Program-made: the position numbers and the translations under genes
Assembly (NCBI RefSeq): GCF_042466115.1
Contig: NZ_JAXHBQ010000001.1
Span: forward strand, 2,418,001-2,482,000
Reading direction: 5' to 3'
Length of the DNA: 64,000 nucleotides
Source of the DNA: SW4 sp042466115
GTDB lineage: Bacteria; Pseudomonadota; Alphaproteobacteria; Rhodobacterales; Rhodobacteraceae
Part shown: piece after piece, positions 46,354 through 54,554 of the stretch
How positions within the stretch are numbered: the first letter of the stretch is position 1
Layout of the letters: the number at the start of each line of letters is the position of its first letter
Notes under the pieces: generated by a model
Told to the model about the DNA's origin: nothing
Databases searched by the model: none
What the model saw: the letters and a program-made list of their open reading frames with translations, nothing else

Positions 46354-46836
46354 ATGGTTAAGTTGAACGAACTGCGCGATAATGACGGCGCAACAAAACC
46401 CCGCAAGCGTATCGGCCGTGGTCCCGGTTCCGGCACAGGTAAAACTGGTGGCCGTGGTATCAAGGGTCAGAAATCCCGCTCGGGTGTGGCGATCAAAGGT
46501 TACGAAGGCGGGCAGATGCCCCTCTACCAGCGTCTTCCAAAGCGTGGCTTTAACAAGCCGAACCGCAAGAAGTTCGCTGTGATCAACCTTGGTCTGATCC
46601 AGAAATTCATCGACGAAAAGAAAATCGACGCGAAAAAGGATATTGACGAGGATGCGCTGATCGCCTCCGGTCTGGTCCGTCGCAAGCTGGACGGTATCCG
46701 CGTTCTGGCCAAAGGCGAAGTCACGTCGAAAGTCACGATTTCGGTCACTGGTGCCTCTAAAGGCGCGGTCGAGGCCGTTGAAAAAGCCGGCGGTAAGCTG
46801 GTTGTGACAGCCCCAACCGCAGAAGCGGCGGAATAA
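46354..46836 (+). CDS. rplO: 50S ribosomal protein L15
   Basis: 160 residues from ATG 46354 (MVKLNELRDNDGATKPRKR), with AAGGAG upstream; the longer frame runs into the 80-nt repeat. GRGPGSGTGKTGGRGIKGQKS and GGQMPLYQRLPKRGFNKP are diagnostic. First gene of a module with secY and adk, normal order for the spc operon end. Confidence 0.96.
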   Translation: MVKLNELRDNDGATKPRKRIGRGPGSGTGKTGGRGIKGQKSRSGVAIKGYEGGQMPLYQRLPKRGFNKPNRKKFAVINLGLIQKFIDEKKIDAKKDIDEDALIASGLVRRKLDGIRVLAKGEVTSKVTISVTGASKGAVEAVEKAGGKLVVTAPTAEAAE

Positions 46837-46886
46837 CAGGTTGTGAGCGGCCCTTTGGGTCACTACATCCTTCTTTAAGTTTTCCT

Positions 46887-46920
46887 AACGCCGCCACTCG
46901 GGGAACCGTCTGGCGGCGTT
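46887..46920 (+). terminator. Hairpin between rplO and secY
   Basis: AACGCCGCCA (46887-46896) and TGGCGGCGTT (46911-46920) form a perfect 10-bp stem. The T-tract is weak (CTTGATT), so partial termination or RNA processing is more likely than full termination. Confidence 0.55.
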
Positions 46921-46944
46921 CTTGATTAAAAAAGAGAGCCCGTA

Positions 46945-48309
46945 ATGGCATCAGCAGCAGAGCAAATGGCATCCAACATGAGCTGGGGGGCCTTTGGTAA
47001 GGCGACCGAGCTGCGCCAGCGCATCCTTTTTACCCTTGGCCTTTTGATCGTTTACCGCCTTGGCACATATATCCCCGTGCCGGGCATCGACACGATCGCG
47101 CTGCAATCCTTTATGGAAGACGCAGCGGCGGGCATTGGCGGCATCCTGTCGATGTTCACAGGCGGCGCGCTGTCACGGATGGGTATCTTTGCCTTGGGCA
47201 TCATGCCCTACATCTCGGCCTCGATCATCGTGCAGTTGCTGGGGTCCATGTGGGAACCGCTCAAGCAGCTTAAGAAAGAGGGCGACGCGGGCCGCAAAAA
47301 GCTGAACCAATACACACGCTACGGCACCGTGGTGCTGGCAACTTTCCAGGCCTATGGCCTTGCGGCTTCCCTTGAAGCCGGTGAACTGGCGTCCGATCCG
47401 GGTCTCTATTTCCGTATGGCTTGCGTGATTACGCTTGTGGGCGGCACGATGTTCCTGATGTGGCTGGGTGAACAGATCACCGCGCGCGGTATCGGCAACG
47501 GCATTTCGCTGATCATCTTTGTTGGCATTATCGCCGAAATCCCCGCTGCGATTGCGCAGTTCCTGTCGCAAGGGCGGTCCGGTGCGATCAGCCCCGCTGT
47601 GATTGTTGGGGTGATCCTGATGGTGATTGTGACGCTTGCCTTTGTGGTCTTTATGGAACGGTCTTTGCGCAAGATCCACATTCAGTATCCACGCCGTCAG
47701 GTCGGGATGAAGGTCTATGACGGTGGGTCTTCGCACCTGCCCATCAAGGTCAACCCCGCCGGCGTGATCCCTGCGATTTTCGCAAGCGCGTTGCTTTTGT
47801 TGCCAACGACCCTGTCCACGTTCAGCGGCGGCCAGACCGGCCCTGTGATGTCGTGGCTGCTGGCCTACTTTGGCCCCGGACAGCCGCTTTATCTGTTGTT
47901 CTTTACGTCGATGATCGTGTTCTTCACCTACTTCTACACCAAGGAAGTTGCGTTCAAGACCGAGGAAGTTGCCGACAACCTCAAGAACCAGAACGGGTTT
48001 GTCCCCGGTATCCGTCCGGGCAAGCGCACGGCGGAATATCTTGACTATGTCGTGACCCGTGTGCTGGTCCTTGGGTCGGGTTACCTTGCGTTAGTTTGTC
48101 TCATGCCCGAGATTTTGCGTTCGCAGCTGGCCATTCCGTTCTACTTTGGCGGCACGTCGGTCCTGATCATCGTGTCCGTGGGTATGGATACGATCCAGCA
48201 GATCCAATCGCATCTGTTGGCGCACCAATACGAAGGGCTGATTGAAAAATCTCAGCTGCGCGGCAAGCGTGGCGGCAAGAACAAGACAAAGGGACCATCA
48301 CGCCGATGA
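46945..48309 (+). CDS. secY: Preprotein translocase subunit SecY
   Basis: 454 residues with ten transmembrane helices. SecY forms the protein-conducting channel. TLGLLIVYRLGTYIPVPGID, the plug region GGALSRMGIFALGIMPYISASI (segment MGIFALGIMPYISASI), and the cytoplasmic loop NLKNQNGFVPGIRPGKRTAEYL (segment NGFVPGIRPGKRTAEYLD) are conserved. The stop overlaps adk. Confidence 0.97.
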   Translation: MASAAEQMASNMSWGAFGKATELRQRILFTLGLLIVYRLGTYIPVPGIDTIALQSFMEDAAAGIGGILSMFTGGALSRMGIFALGIMPYISASIIVQLLGSMWEPLKQLKKEGDAGRKKLNQYTRYGTVVLATFQAYGLAASLEAGELASDPGLYFRMACVITLVGGTMFLMWLGEQITARGIGNGISLIIFVGIIAEIPAAIAQFLSQGRSGAISPAVIVGVILMVIVTLAFVVFMERSLRKIHIQYPRRQVGMKVYDGGSSHLPIKVNPAGVIPAIFASALLLLPTTLSTFSGGQTGPVMSWLLAYFGPGQPLYLLFFTSMIVFFTYFYTKEVAFKTEEVADNLKNQNGFVPGIRPGKRTAEYLDYVVTRVLVLGSGYLALVCLMPEILRSQLAIPFYFGGTSVLIIVSVGMDTIQQIQSHLLAHQYEGLIEKSQLRGKRGGKNKTKGPSRR

Positions 48310-48950
48310 ATATCATTCTTCTTGGACCGCCGGGCGCGGGTAAAGGCACACAAGCACGCATCCTTGTCGATGAACGTGACATGGTGCAGCTTTCCACCGG
48401 CGACATGCTGCGCGCCGCCCGCACCAGCGGCACGGCCATGGGCAAGAAGGTTGCCGATGTCATGGACCGCGGCGAGTTGGTCACCGATGAAATCGTCATC
48501 GGCCTGATCCGTGAACAGCTTGAGGATACGTCCCACGCGGGCGGTTTCATCTTTGACGGCTTCCCGCGCACGCTTGCGCAGGCCGATGCCTTGGGCGCCT
48601 TGCTGGCGGACATGGGTCACAAGCTGGATTGTGTGATCGAAATGCAGGTGGATGATGATGCCCTTGTGGCCCGCATCACCGCCCGTTCAACCTGCGGCAA
48701 TTGTGGCGAAGTTTACAACGACGCAACCAAGCCTTGGCCCGCTGACGGCAAGTGTTCCAACTGCGGCGGCACCGACCAGACCCGCCGCGCGGACGACAAC
48801 GAAGAAAGCCTGAAAACCCGCCTGCTGGCCTATTACAAACAGACCAGCCCGCTGATTGGGTATTACTATGCCAAGGGTGATCTGAAGTCGGTTGATGGGC
48901 TTGGGTCGATGGAGGCTGTTGCGGCTGCGATCAAGGGCGCTTTGGGTTAA
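48306..48950 (+). CDS. adk: Adenylate kinase
   Basis: 214 residues. Interconverts ATP, ADP and AMP. P-loop GPPGAGKGTQA (residues 7-17), DGFPRT near 84, and a zinc-type lid CGNCGEVYNDATKPWPADG with a second CSNCGG pair. Overlaps secY by 4 nt, as is common after secY. Confidence 0.97.
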   Translation: MNIILLGPPGAGKGTQARILVDERDMVQLSTGDMLRAARTSGTAMGKKVADVMDRGELVTDEIVIGLIREQLEDTSHAGGFIFDGFPRTLAQADALGALLADMGHKLDCVIEMQVDDDALVARITARSTCGNCGEVYNDATKPWPADGKCSNCGGTDQTRRADDNEESLKTRLLAYYKQTSPLIGYYYAKGDLKSVDGLGSMEAVAAAIKGALG

Positions 48951-48973
48951 GCAAACAAAGGCGGGTAGGGGCC

Positions 48974-49002
48974 TTGACGCCCCCGTCATCCCCCCCTAAA
49001 CA
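48974..49002 (+). promoter_or_regulatory. Promoter of rpsM-rpsK-rpoA-rplQ
   Basis: TTGACG (48974-48979), 17-nt spacer ending in CCCCCC, then TAAACA (48997-49002). Leader about 150 nt, with an AGCCCGG/CCGGGCT stem at 49079-49104. Confidence 0.65.
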
Positions 49003-49160
49003 GCCCCATCCTGCAAAGGAATCAATTTGCGGTTTACGGGTCGCCCCCAGACAATCGCAAGACACCTCGATATGACGCAGCCCGGCGCCGATAGGTCCGG
49101 GCTTCCGTTGTGAAAAAAGGGTCTGGAATGACGGACCCGCAACGAAAAGGAATTGCACAC

Positions 49161-49529
49161 GTGGCACGTATTGCCGGCGTAAACATCCCGACTGCAAAGC
49201 GGGTTCCAATCGCCCTCACATATATCACCGGTATCGGCACAACTTCGGCAGAGGCAATCTGCGAAGCCGTTAAGATCGACGTTACCCGTCGCGTCAACGA
49301 ACTGTCCGACGCCGAAGTTCTGGCCATCCGCGAGCACATCGACGCCAACTATACCGTCGAAGGCGATCTGCGCCGCGAAACCCAGATGAACATCAAGCGT
49401 CTGATGGACCTTGGCTGCTACCGTGGCCTGCGCCACCGTCGCAACCTGCCCGTCCGCGGTCAGCGCACCCACACCAACGCTCGCACACGCAAAGGCCCCG
49501 CTAAGGCCATTGCCGGCAAGAAGAAATAA
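49161..49529 (+). CDS. rpsM: 30S ribosomal protein S13
   Basis: 122 residues from GTG 49161 (VARIAGVNIPTAKRVPIALT); AAGGA lies 9 nt upstream. The longer frame from 49110 is not typical. Contains GIGTTSAEAICEAV and the end RGLRHRRNLPVRGQRTHTN. S13 bridges the subunits. Confidence 0.96.
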   Translation: MARIAGVNIPTAKRVPIALTYITGIGTTSAEAICEAVKIDVTRRVNELSDAEVLAIREHIDANYTVEGDLRRETQMNIKRLMDLGCYRGLRHRRNLPVRGQRTHTNARTRKGPAKAIAGKKK

Positions 49530-49544
49530 GGGAGGGTCTGACCA

Positions 49545-49934
49545 ATGGCACGCGATACCAAACGCACCAAAAAGAAGGTCTCCAAGAACATCGCCGCAGG
49601 CGTTGCTCATGTGAACTCTTCTTTCAACAACACAAAAATCCTGATCTCGGACGTGCAAGGCAATGCCATCGCATGGTCGTCGGCTGGCACAATGGGTTTC
49701 AAAGGGTCGCGTAAATCGACACCTTATGCTGCCCAGATGGCTGCCGAAGACGTTGCCAAGAAAGCGCAAGACCACGGCGTGAAAACGCTTGAAGTCGAAG
49801 TGCAGGGTCCCGGTTCCGGCCGTGAATCCGCATTGCGCGCCCTGGCTGCTGCAGGATTTAACGTCACATCCATCCGCGATGTGACACCGATGGCCCATAA
49901 CGGTTGCCGTCCGCCCAAGCGCCGTCGCGTCTAA
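49545..49934 (+). CDS. rpsK: 30S ribosomal protein S11
   Basis: 129 residues. NIAAGVAHVNSSFNNTKILISD and the end VTSIRDVTPMAHNGCRPPKRRRV (segment DVTPMAHNGCRPPKRRRV) are diagnostic. S11 lies by the E site. A GGGAGG site precedes the ATG. Confidence 0.97.
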   Translation: MARDTKRTKKKVSKNIAAGVAHVNSSFNNTKILISDVQGNAIAWSSAGTMGFKGSRKSTPYAAQMAAEDVAKKAQDHGVKTLEVEVQGPGSGRESALRALAAAGFNVTSIRDVTPMAHNGCRPPKRRRV

Positions 49935-49948
49935 GCACCAGTATTTGG

Positions 49949-49978
49949 CTGGGGTCGTGCATTTTTGCGCGGCCCCAG
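49949..49978 (+). promoter_or_regulatory. Hairpin in the rpsK-rpoA spacer
   Basis: CTGGGG (49949-49954) pairs with CCCCAG (49973-49978), with extra pairing CGTGC to GCGCG inside and a T5 loop. No T-tract follows. Confidence 0.5.
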
Positions 49979-50047
49979 TCCGTCATTTTGAAACCTCGGG
50001 CGTTTGCCTTTTTTGGACATGAAAGGTGAACAAGGATGGAGGGACGT

Positions 50048-51064
50048 ATGATCCACAAGAATTGGGCTGAGCTCATCAAACCTACGCAGTTGGACGTCAA
50101 GCCGGGCAATGACCCGACCCGTCAGGCAACTGTGACCGCCGAACCGCTGGAACGCGGCTTTGGTCTGACCCTTGGCAACGCACTGCGCCGTATCCTGATG
50201 TCATCGCTGCAAGGCGCGGCCATCACGACCGTGCAGATCGACAACGTGCTGCACGAATTCTCCAGCGTTGCTGGCGTGCGTGAAGACGTGACCGACATCG
50301 TGTTGAACCTCAAGGGTGTCGCGATCCGCATGGAAGTCGAAGGCCCCAAGCGTCTTTCCGTTCAGGCCAAAGGCCCGGGCGTTGTGACTGCTGCCGACAT
50401 TTCCGAAAGTGCGGGCATCGAGGTGCTGAACAAGGATCACGTGCTGTGCCACCTTGACGAAGGCGCCGACCTTTACATGGAACTGACCGTCAATACCGGT
50501 AAGGGCTATGTCTCGGCCGACAAGAACAAGCCCGAAGATGCGCCCATCGGCATGATGGCCATCGACGCGATCTATTCGCCGGTCAAGAAAGTCAGCTATG
50601 ACGTGCAGCCGACCCGCGAAGGTCAGGTTCTGGACTATGACAAGCTGACCATGAAAGTCGAAACCGACGGGTCCATCACGCCCGATGACGCCGTGGCATT
50701 CGCCGCACGCATCCTGCAAGACCAGCTGTCGATCTTCGTGAACTTCGACGAGCCGGAAAGCGCGCAAGCCCAGTCCGACGACGATGGATTGGAGTTCAAC
50801 CCGCTGCTGCTCAAGAAAGTTGACGAGCTTGAACTGTCGGTCCGTTCGGCCAACTGCCTCAAGAACGACAACATCGTTTACATCGGCGATCTGATCCAGA
50901 AAACCGAAGCAGAAATGCTGCGCACACCCAACTTTGGCCGCAAGTCCTTGAACGAGATCAAGGAAGTGCTATCGGGCATGGGTCTGCACCTTGGCATGGA
51001 CGTTGAAGACTGGCCGCCGGACAACATCGAAGATCTGGCGAAAAAGTTCGAAGACCAGTTCTAA
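50048..51064 (+). CDS. rpoA: RNA polymerase alpha subunit
   Basis: 338 residues from ATG 50048 (MIHKNWAELIKPTQLDVKPG); the ATG at 50036 would add four residues. Alpha dimerises to start polymerase assembly. N-terminal dimer region GFGLTLGNALRRILMSS and C-terminal DNA-binding helices ELELSVRSANCLKNDNIVYIG, LRTPNFGRKSLNEIKEVL are intact. In the alpha operon as usual. Confidence 0.97.
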   Translation: MIHKNWAELIKPTQLDVKPGNDPTRQATVTAEPLERGFGLTLGNALRRILMSSLQGAAITTVQIDNVLHEFSSVAGVREDVTDIVLNLKGVAIRMEVEGPKRLSVQAKGPGVVTAADISESAGIEVLNKDHVLCHLDEGADLYMELTVNTGKGYVSADKNKPEDAPIGMMAIDAIYSPVKKVSYDVQPTREGQVLDYDKLTMKVETDGSITPDDAVAFAARILQDQLSIFVNFDEPESAQAQSDDDGLEFNPLLLKKVDELELSVRSANCLKNDNIVYIGDLIQKTEAEMLRTPNFGRKSLNEIKEVLSGMGLHLGMDVEDWPPDNIEDLAKKFEDQF

Positions 51065-51071
51065 GGAAAGC

Positions 51072-51097
51072 GTAAGGTGGGTCTTGACCCACCTTAC
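51072..51097. repeat. 26-nt intergenic palindrome, copy 7
   Basis: Perfect 12-bp arms GTAAGGTGGGTC and GACCCACCTTAC around TT, 7 nt after the rpoA stop, in the rpoA-rplQ gap. Confidence 0.8.
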
Positions 51098-51183
51098 CTC
51101 ACGACCCGGGCATGGTGCCCCAATAACGGAGCTGGCGTCTACGCAGCGCACAGCCCACCCTAACACAAAATGGAGACTTCATC

Positions 51184-51600
51184 ATGCGTCACGCACGTGG
51201 TTACCGCCGCCTCAATCGCACCCATGAACACCGCAAGGCGCTGTTCGCGAACATGGCAGGCTCGCTCATCGAACATGAGCAAATCAAAACAACTTTGCCC
51301 AAGGCAAAGGAACTCAAGCGCATCATCGAAAAGATGATCACGCTGGGCAAGCGCGGCGATCTGCACGCGCGCCGTCAGGCTGCATCGCGACTCAAGCAGG
51401 ACATGCACGTTGCCAAGCTGTTTGAAGTGCTTGGGCCCCGCTACAAGGACCGCAATGGTGGTTATGTGCGCGTTCTCAAGGCCGGCTTCCGCTATGGTGA
51501 CATGGCACCGATGGCGATCATCGAATTTGTTGATCGTGACGTGAACGCCAAGGGTGCCGCCGACAAGGCCCGCCTTGAGGCAGAGGAAGCCGCAGAATAA
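51184..51600 (+). CDS. rplQ: 50S ribosomal protein L17
   Basis: 138 residues. MRHARGYRRLNRTHEHRKAL and ANMAGSLIEHEQIKTTLPKAKELK (segment IEHEQIKTTLPKAKELK) with YVRVLKAGFRYGDMAPMAIIE (segment GGYVRVLKAGFRYGDMAP) are conserved. It ends the alpha operon before a strong terminator. Confidence 0.97.
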   Translation: MRHARGYRRLNRTHEHRKALFANMAGSLIEHEQIKTTLPKAKELKRIIEKMITLGKRGDLHARRQAASRLKQDMHVAKLFEVLGPRYKDRNGGYVRVLKAGFRYGDMAPMAIIEFVDRDVNAKGAADKARLEAEEAAE

Positions 51601-51624
51601 TCCTGCCGCCCTCCATGGAATCAG

Positions 51625-51658
51625 AAAAGCCCCGCCTACCGGTCGGGGCTTTTTCTTT
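51625..51658 (+). terminator. Intrinsic terminator after rplQ
   Basis: AAAGCCCCG (51626-51634) pairs with CGGGGCTTT (51644-51652) and is followed by TTTC. Confidence 0.9.
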
Positions 51659-51666
51659 GCGCGCCA

Positions 51667-51837
51667 TCACGACGAGAGCGGCGGAGAGCGCAGATACACG
51701 TCTGTTTCGTCGTCCTCATCCAGTGCATCACCATCTTCTTGCGGCGAATCCGCGCCCAGATAAGCGACCAGCTGATCAACCCCCACTTTGCCGAGTGCTG
51801 TAATCCGTTCCAACAAATCCTGATCTGATGTCTGCAC
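51667..51837 (-). CDS. Small acidic 56-residue protein divergent from luxR
   Basis: A GTG start at 51837 has a strong SD (AAAGGAG, about 8 nt upstream). The peptide MQTSDQDLLERITALGKVGV then DQLVAYLGADSPQEDGDALD then EDDETDVYLRSPPLSS is strongly acidic in its second half and helix-forming in the first. It is divergent from luxR with 78 nt between the start codons. I know no family. The codon use and SD make it look real, but the length makes chance possible. Confidence 0.5.
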   Translation of the reverse strand: MQTSDQDLLERITALGKVGVDQLVAYLGADSPQEDGDALDEDDETDVYLRSPPLSS

Positions 51838-51915
51838 CTGTTACTCCTTTGATTTCCAACACTTCGGCTTACAATTTAAGGTTGACTGAATTTGATGCAA
51901 CTTGTCTAAAAGGAC

Positions 51916-52527
51916 ATGTCTTTACGTTCCGGAATCGATCTTAAAACTGAAGAATTGGCCCGTTTGGCGCCAAAAGGGTTCTTCTTTGCGTTGCATATCC
52001 GTTTTGCCTTGCCGCTATTGCACCATCAAACCTTTCCCGAAGGCTGGACCGACCTTTACACCGAAGAAGCCTTTGCGTTGCGTGACCCGATTATTGCCTG
52101 GGGGTTTAGCGAACTTGGCACCGCGCGCTGGAGCGAGATCGAGATACCGGATCCGTTTGACATTCTGGGACAAGCCCGTGAATTCGGCATGGTCTATGGA
52201 CTGGCCGTGTCCTGTGGCCCTATGAAATCCCGCACGATTGCATCTGCCTGCCGTGACGACCGTGAATTTAATGATGATGAGATCGGCGCATTTGCCGAAC
52301 AGATTTCGCACCTACACGACATAACCGAACCACCAGAGTCGCTTACCAAAGCGCAAATCGAAGCCCTACGGTGTATTGCCGAGGGAGATCGTCACGCAGC
52401 TGCCGCCGCACGATTGAATATCTCAGAAAGCGCCCTCAAGGCGCGGCTTTCATCCGCCAGGACGAGTCTGCTCGCTCGCACCACGGCCGAAGCCATCCAA
52501 CGCGCACGGGACAACAGACTGCTTTAA
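51916..52527 (+). CDS. LuxR-family acyl-homoserine-lactone-responsive regulator
   Basis: 203 residues. The autoinducer-binding domain (about 20-135) has GWTDLYTEEAFALRDPI with the W/Y/D positions typical of AHL pockets. The C-terminal HTH is at 140-200: LTKAQIEALRCIAEG and ARLNISESALKARL. The AGGA ribosome site lies only 1 nt before the ATG at 51916, so the start may be wrong or weakly used; an in-frame stop sits just upstream. The neighbour luxI-like gene supports quorum sensing. Confidence 0.88.
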   Translation: MSLRSGIDLKTEELARLAPKGFFFALHIRFALPLLHHQTFPEGWTDLYTEEAFALRDPIIAWGFSELGTARWSEIEIPDPFDILGQAREFGMVYGLAVSCGPMKSRTIASACRDDREFNDDEIGAFAEQISHLHDITEPPESLTKAQIEALRCIAEGDRHAAAAARLNISESALKARLSSARTSLLARTTAEAIQRARDNRLL

Positions 52528-52554
52528 CATCTCCTCTCTAAGATATGCCGGCGG

Positions 52555-52569
52555 GTTAGTTTTCCTAAC
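52555..52569. promoter_or_regulatory. Palindrome upstream of the luxI-like gene (possible regulator site)
   Basis: GTTAG, TTTTC, CTAAC. It lies 16 nt before the luxI start. It is shorter than a classical 20-bp lux box, and its closeness to the start would fit repression or an RNA hairpin better than activation. Confidence 0.35.
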
Positions 52570-52585
52570 TTTGCTGGAGGAAATG

Positions 52586-53176
52586 ATGCAAAGCACTACA
52601 CTTTCGTTCGCCAACATGCACAACCATGGCGAGTTATTTGCCAACATTCTACGCGCTAGGCGTGATTCGTTCATCATCAAAAAGGGCTGGGACCTGCCCG
52701 AAACCATGGGGATGGAATTTGACCAGTATGACACGCCTGCCTCGCGCTGGCTGGCTGTTTACGATGATACGGGGAATGTTCTTGCCGGTGTGCGTCTTAC
52801 GCCGACCACGGCGCGCTGCGGCATCTACAGTTATATGATCCGCGATGCGCAGAACGGGCTGCTGGATTCGATCCCGCATGATCTGCTGTATGATGATGCC
52901 CCGATTGACGGCGGCACCTGGGAGGTGACGCGCGGGTTCGTCGCGCCCGACATTCCGGCCAGCATCCGTCACCGTGTGCGCATGAAACTGGTGTTGGAAA
53001 TGCTGCGTACAAGTCGTGAATTGGGCGTGCGCCGGATGCTGGCGTTGCTGCCCTCAAACTGGCACCGTTGGGCGGCGCGATGCAAGCTCGACATGGTTGC
53101 CGCGGGGCGTAACATGAACATGGGCGGGATTGATTATCAGGCCGTCTGGATCGACTTTTCCACGCAACTGCACTGA
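52586..53176 (+). CDS. Acyl-homoserine-lactone synthase (LuxI family)
   Basis: 196 residues from ATG 52586, which has GGAGG 5 nt upstream. LuxI enzymes join S-adenosylmethionine to an acyl group from acyl-ACP. The motif FIIKKGWDLP near 32-41, EFDQYDTP near 50, RLTPTT near 80 and WEVTRGFVAP near 115 match the conserved positions R, F, W, E, D, D and R. Located directly after the luxR gene and with rarA downstream. Confidence 0.93.
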   Translation: MQSTTLSFANMHNHGELFANILRARRDSFIIKKGWDLPETMGMEFDQYDTPASRWLAVYDDTGNVLAGVRLTPTTARCGIYSYMIRDAQNGLLDSIPHDLLYDDAPIDGGTWEVTRGFVAPDIPASIRHRVRMKLVLEMLRTSRELGVRRMLALLPSNWHRWAARCKLDMVAAGRNMNMGGIDYQAVWIDFSTQLH

Positions 53177-53215
53177 TGTGTTTCCAACCCTGTCGCATGG
53201 GCGTAACCTGTCGGC

Positions 53216-54523
53216 ATGTCAGATCTGTTCGACACAGCCAGCGCCACGCCCAGCACTGCCCCCCGGCCGTTGGCCGACCGGTTGCGCCCGAAAAAGCTGG
53301 CCGAAGTAATCGGGCAGGATCAGGTGCTTGGCCCTGATGCGCCGCTGGGTGTCATGCTGTCGTCGGGCAGTTTGTCATCGCTTGTGTTCTGGGGGCCGCC
53401 CGGTGTTGGCAAGACCACGATCGCACGCCTGCTGGCCGATGAAACCGACCTGCATTTCGTGCAGATCAGCGCGATTTTCACGGGCATGCCCGAACTGCGC
53501 AAAGTGTTCGAGGCCGCCCGGATGCGCCGCCAGAACGGCAAGGGCACCCTGCTGTTCGTCGATGAAATCCACCGTTTCAACAAGGCGCAGCAGGACGGGT
53601 TTCTGCCGCATATGGAGGACGGGACGATCTTGCTGGTCGGCGCCACAACCGAAAACCCCAGTTTCGAGCTGAACGCCGCCGTGCTGTCGCGTGCGCAGGT
53701 CCTGGTGCTGAAACGTCTGGAATTGGCCGATCTGGAACGCCTTGCGCAACGTGCCGAGGGCGAGATCGGCAAGCCGCTGCCCCTTGATGGCCCCGCCCGC
53801 GAGGCACTGCTGGAAATGGCCGATGGCGACGGGCGCGCCTTGCTTAACCTGATCGAACAGGTCGCCGCCTGGAAGGTTACAGGTAAGCTTGACCGCGAGG
53901 CCCTGTCCACCCGCCTCATGAAGCGCGCCGCGAAATACGACAAATCGGGCGATGAACACTACAATCTGATCAGCGCTTTGCATAAATCCGTGCGCGGCAG
54001 CGATCCTGACGCTGCCCTTTACTGGTTTGCGCGGATGCTGACGGGCGGCGAAGATCCGCGCTTTCTGGCGCGCCGCATCACCCGCATGGCCGTCGAAGAC
54101 ATCGGGTTGGCTGACCCACAGGCGCAACACGTTTGCCTGCAATCATGGGAAACCTATGAACGGCTGGGTAGCCCCGAGGGCGAGTTGGCGCTGGCACAAG
54201 CGGTGACCTATCTTGCCCTCGCCCCGAAATCCAACGCGGGCTATGCAGGCTACAAAAACGCGATGGCCGCGGCGCGTCAAACCGGCAGCGAACCACCCCC
54301 AAAACACATCATGAACGCGCCGACCAAGATGATGAAGGAACAAGGCTATGGCGACGGTTACGCCTATGATCATGACGCCGAGGACGGGTTTTCCGGCCAG
54401 AACTATTTCCCCGACGGGATGAAGCGCGGCGTCTATTACACGCCCGTTGATCGCGGCTTTGAACGCGAATTGAAAAAGCGGCTGGATTACTTTGCCAAGC
54501 TGCGTGCCAAGCGCGGGAGTTGA
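53216..54523 (+). CDS. rarA: Replication-associated recombination protein A
   Basis: 435 residues. MgsA/RarA family AAA+ ATPase acting at stalled forks. RPLADRLRPKKLAEVIGQDQ, Walker A GPPGVGKTT, Walker B LLFVDEIHRFNK and the sensor GATTENPSFELNAAVLSRAQ are intact. C-terminal YKNAMAAARQTG and YKNAM-type tetramer region present. crcB starts 31 nt later. Confidence 0.95.
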   Translation: MSDLFDTASATPSTAPRPLADRLRPKKLAEVIGQDQVLGPDAPLGVMLSSGSLSSLVFWGPPGVGKTTIARLLADETDLHFVQISAIFTGMPELRKVFEAARMRRQNGKGTLLFVDEIHRFNKAQQDGFLPHMEDGTILLVGATTENPSFELNAAVLSRAQVLVLKRLELADLERLAQRAEGEIGKPLPLDGPAREALLEMADGDGRALLNLIEQVAAWKVTGKLDREALSTRLMKRAAKYDKSGDEHYNLISALHKSVRGSDPDAALYWFARMLTGGEDPRFLARRITRMAVEDIGLADPQAQHVCLQSWETYERLGSPEGELALAQAVTYLALAPKSNAGYAGYKNAMAAARQTGSEPPPKHIMNAPTKMMKEQGYGDGYAYDHDAEDGFSGQNYFPDGMKRGVYYTPVDRGFERELKKRLDYFAKLRAKRGS

Positions 54524-54554
54524 CAACGCCGCGCCCCCGCGCGATTGCACGGGC

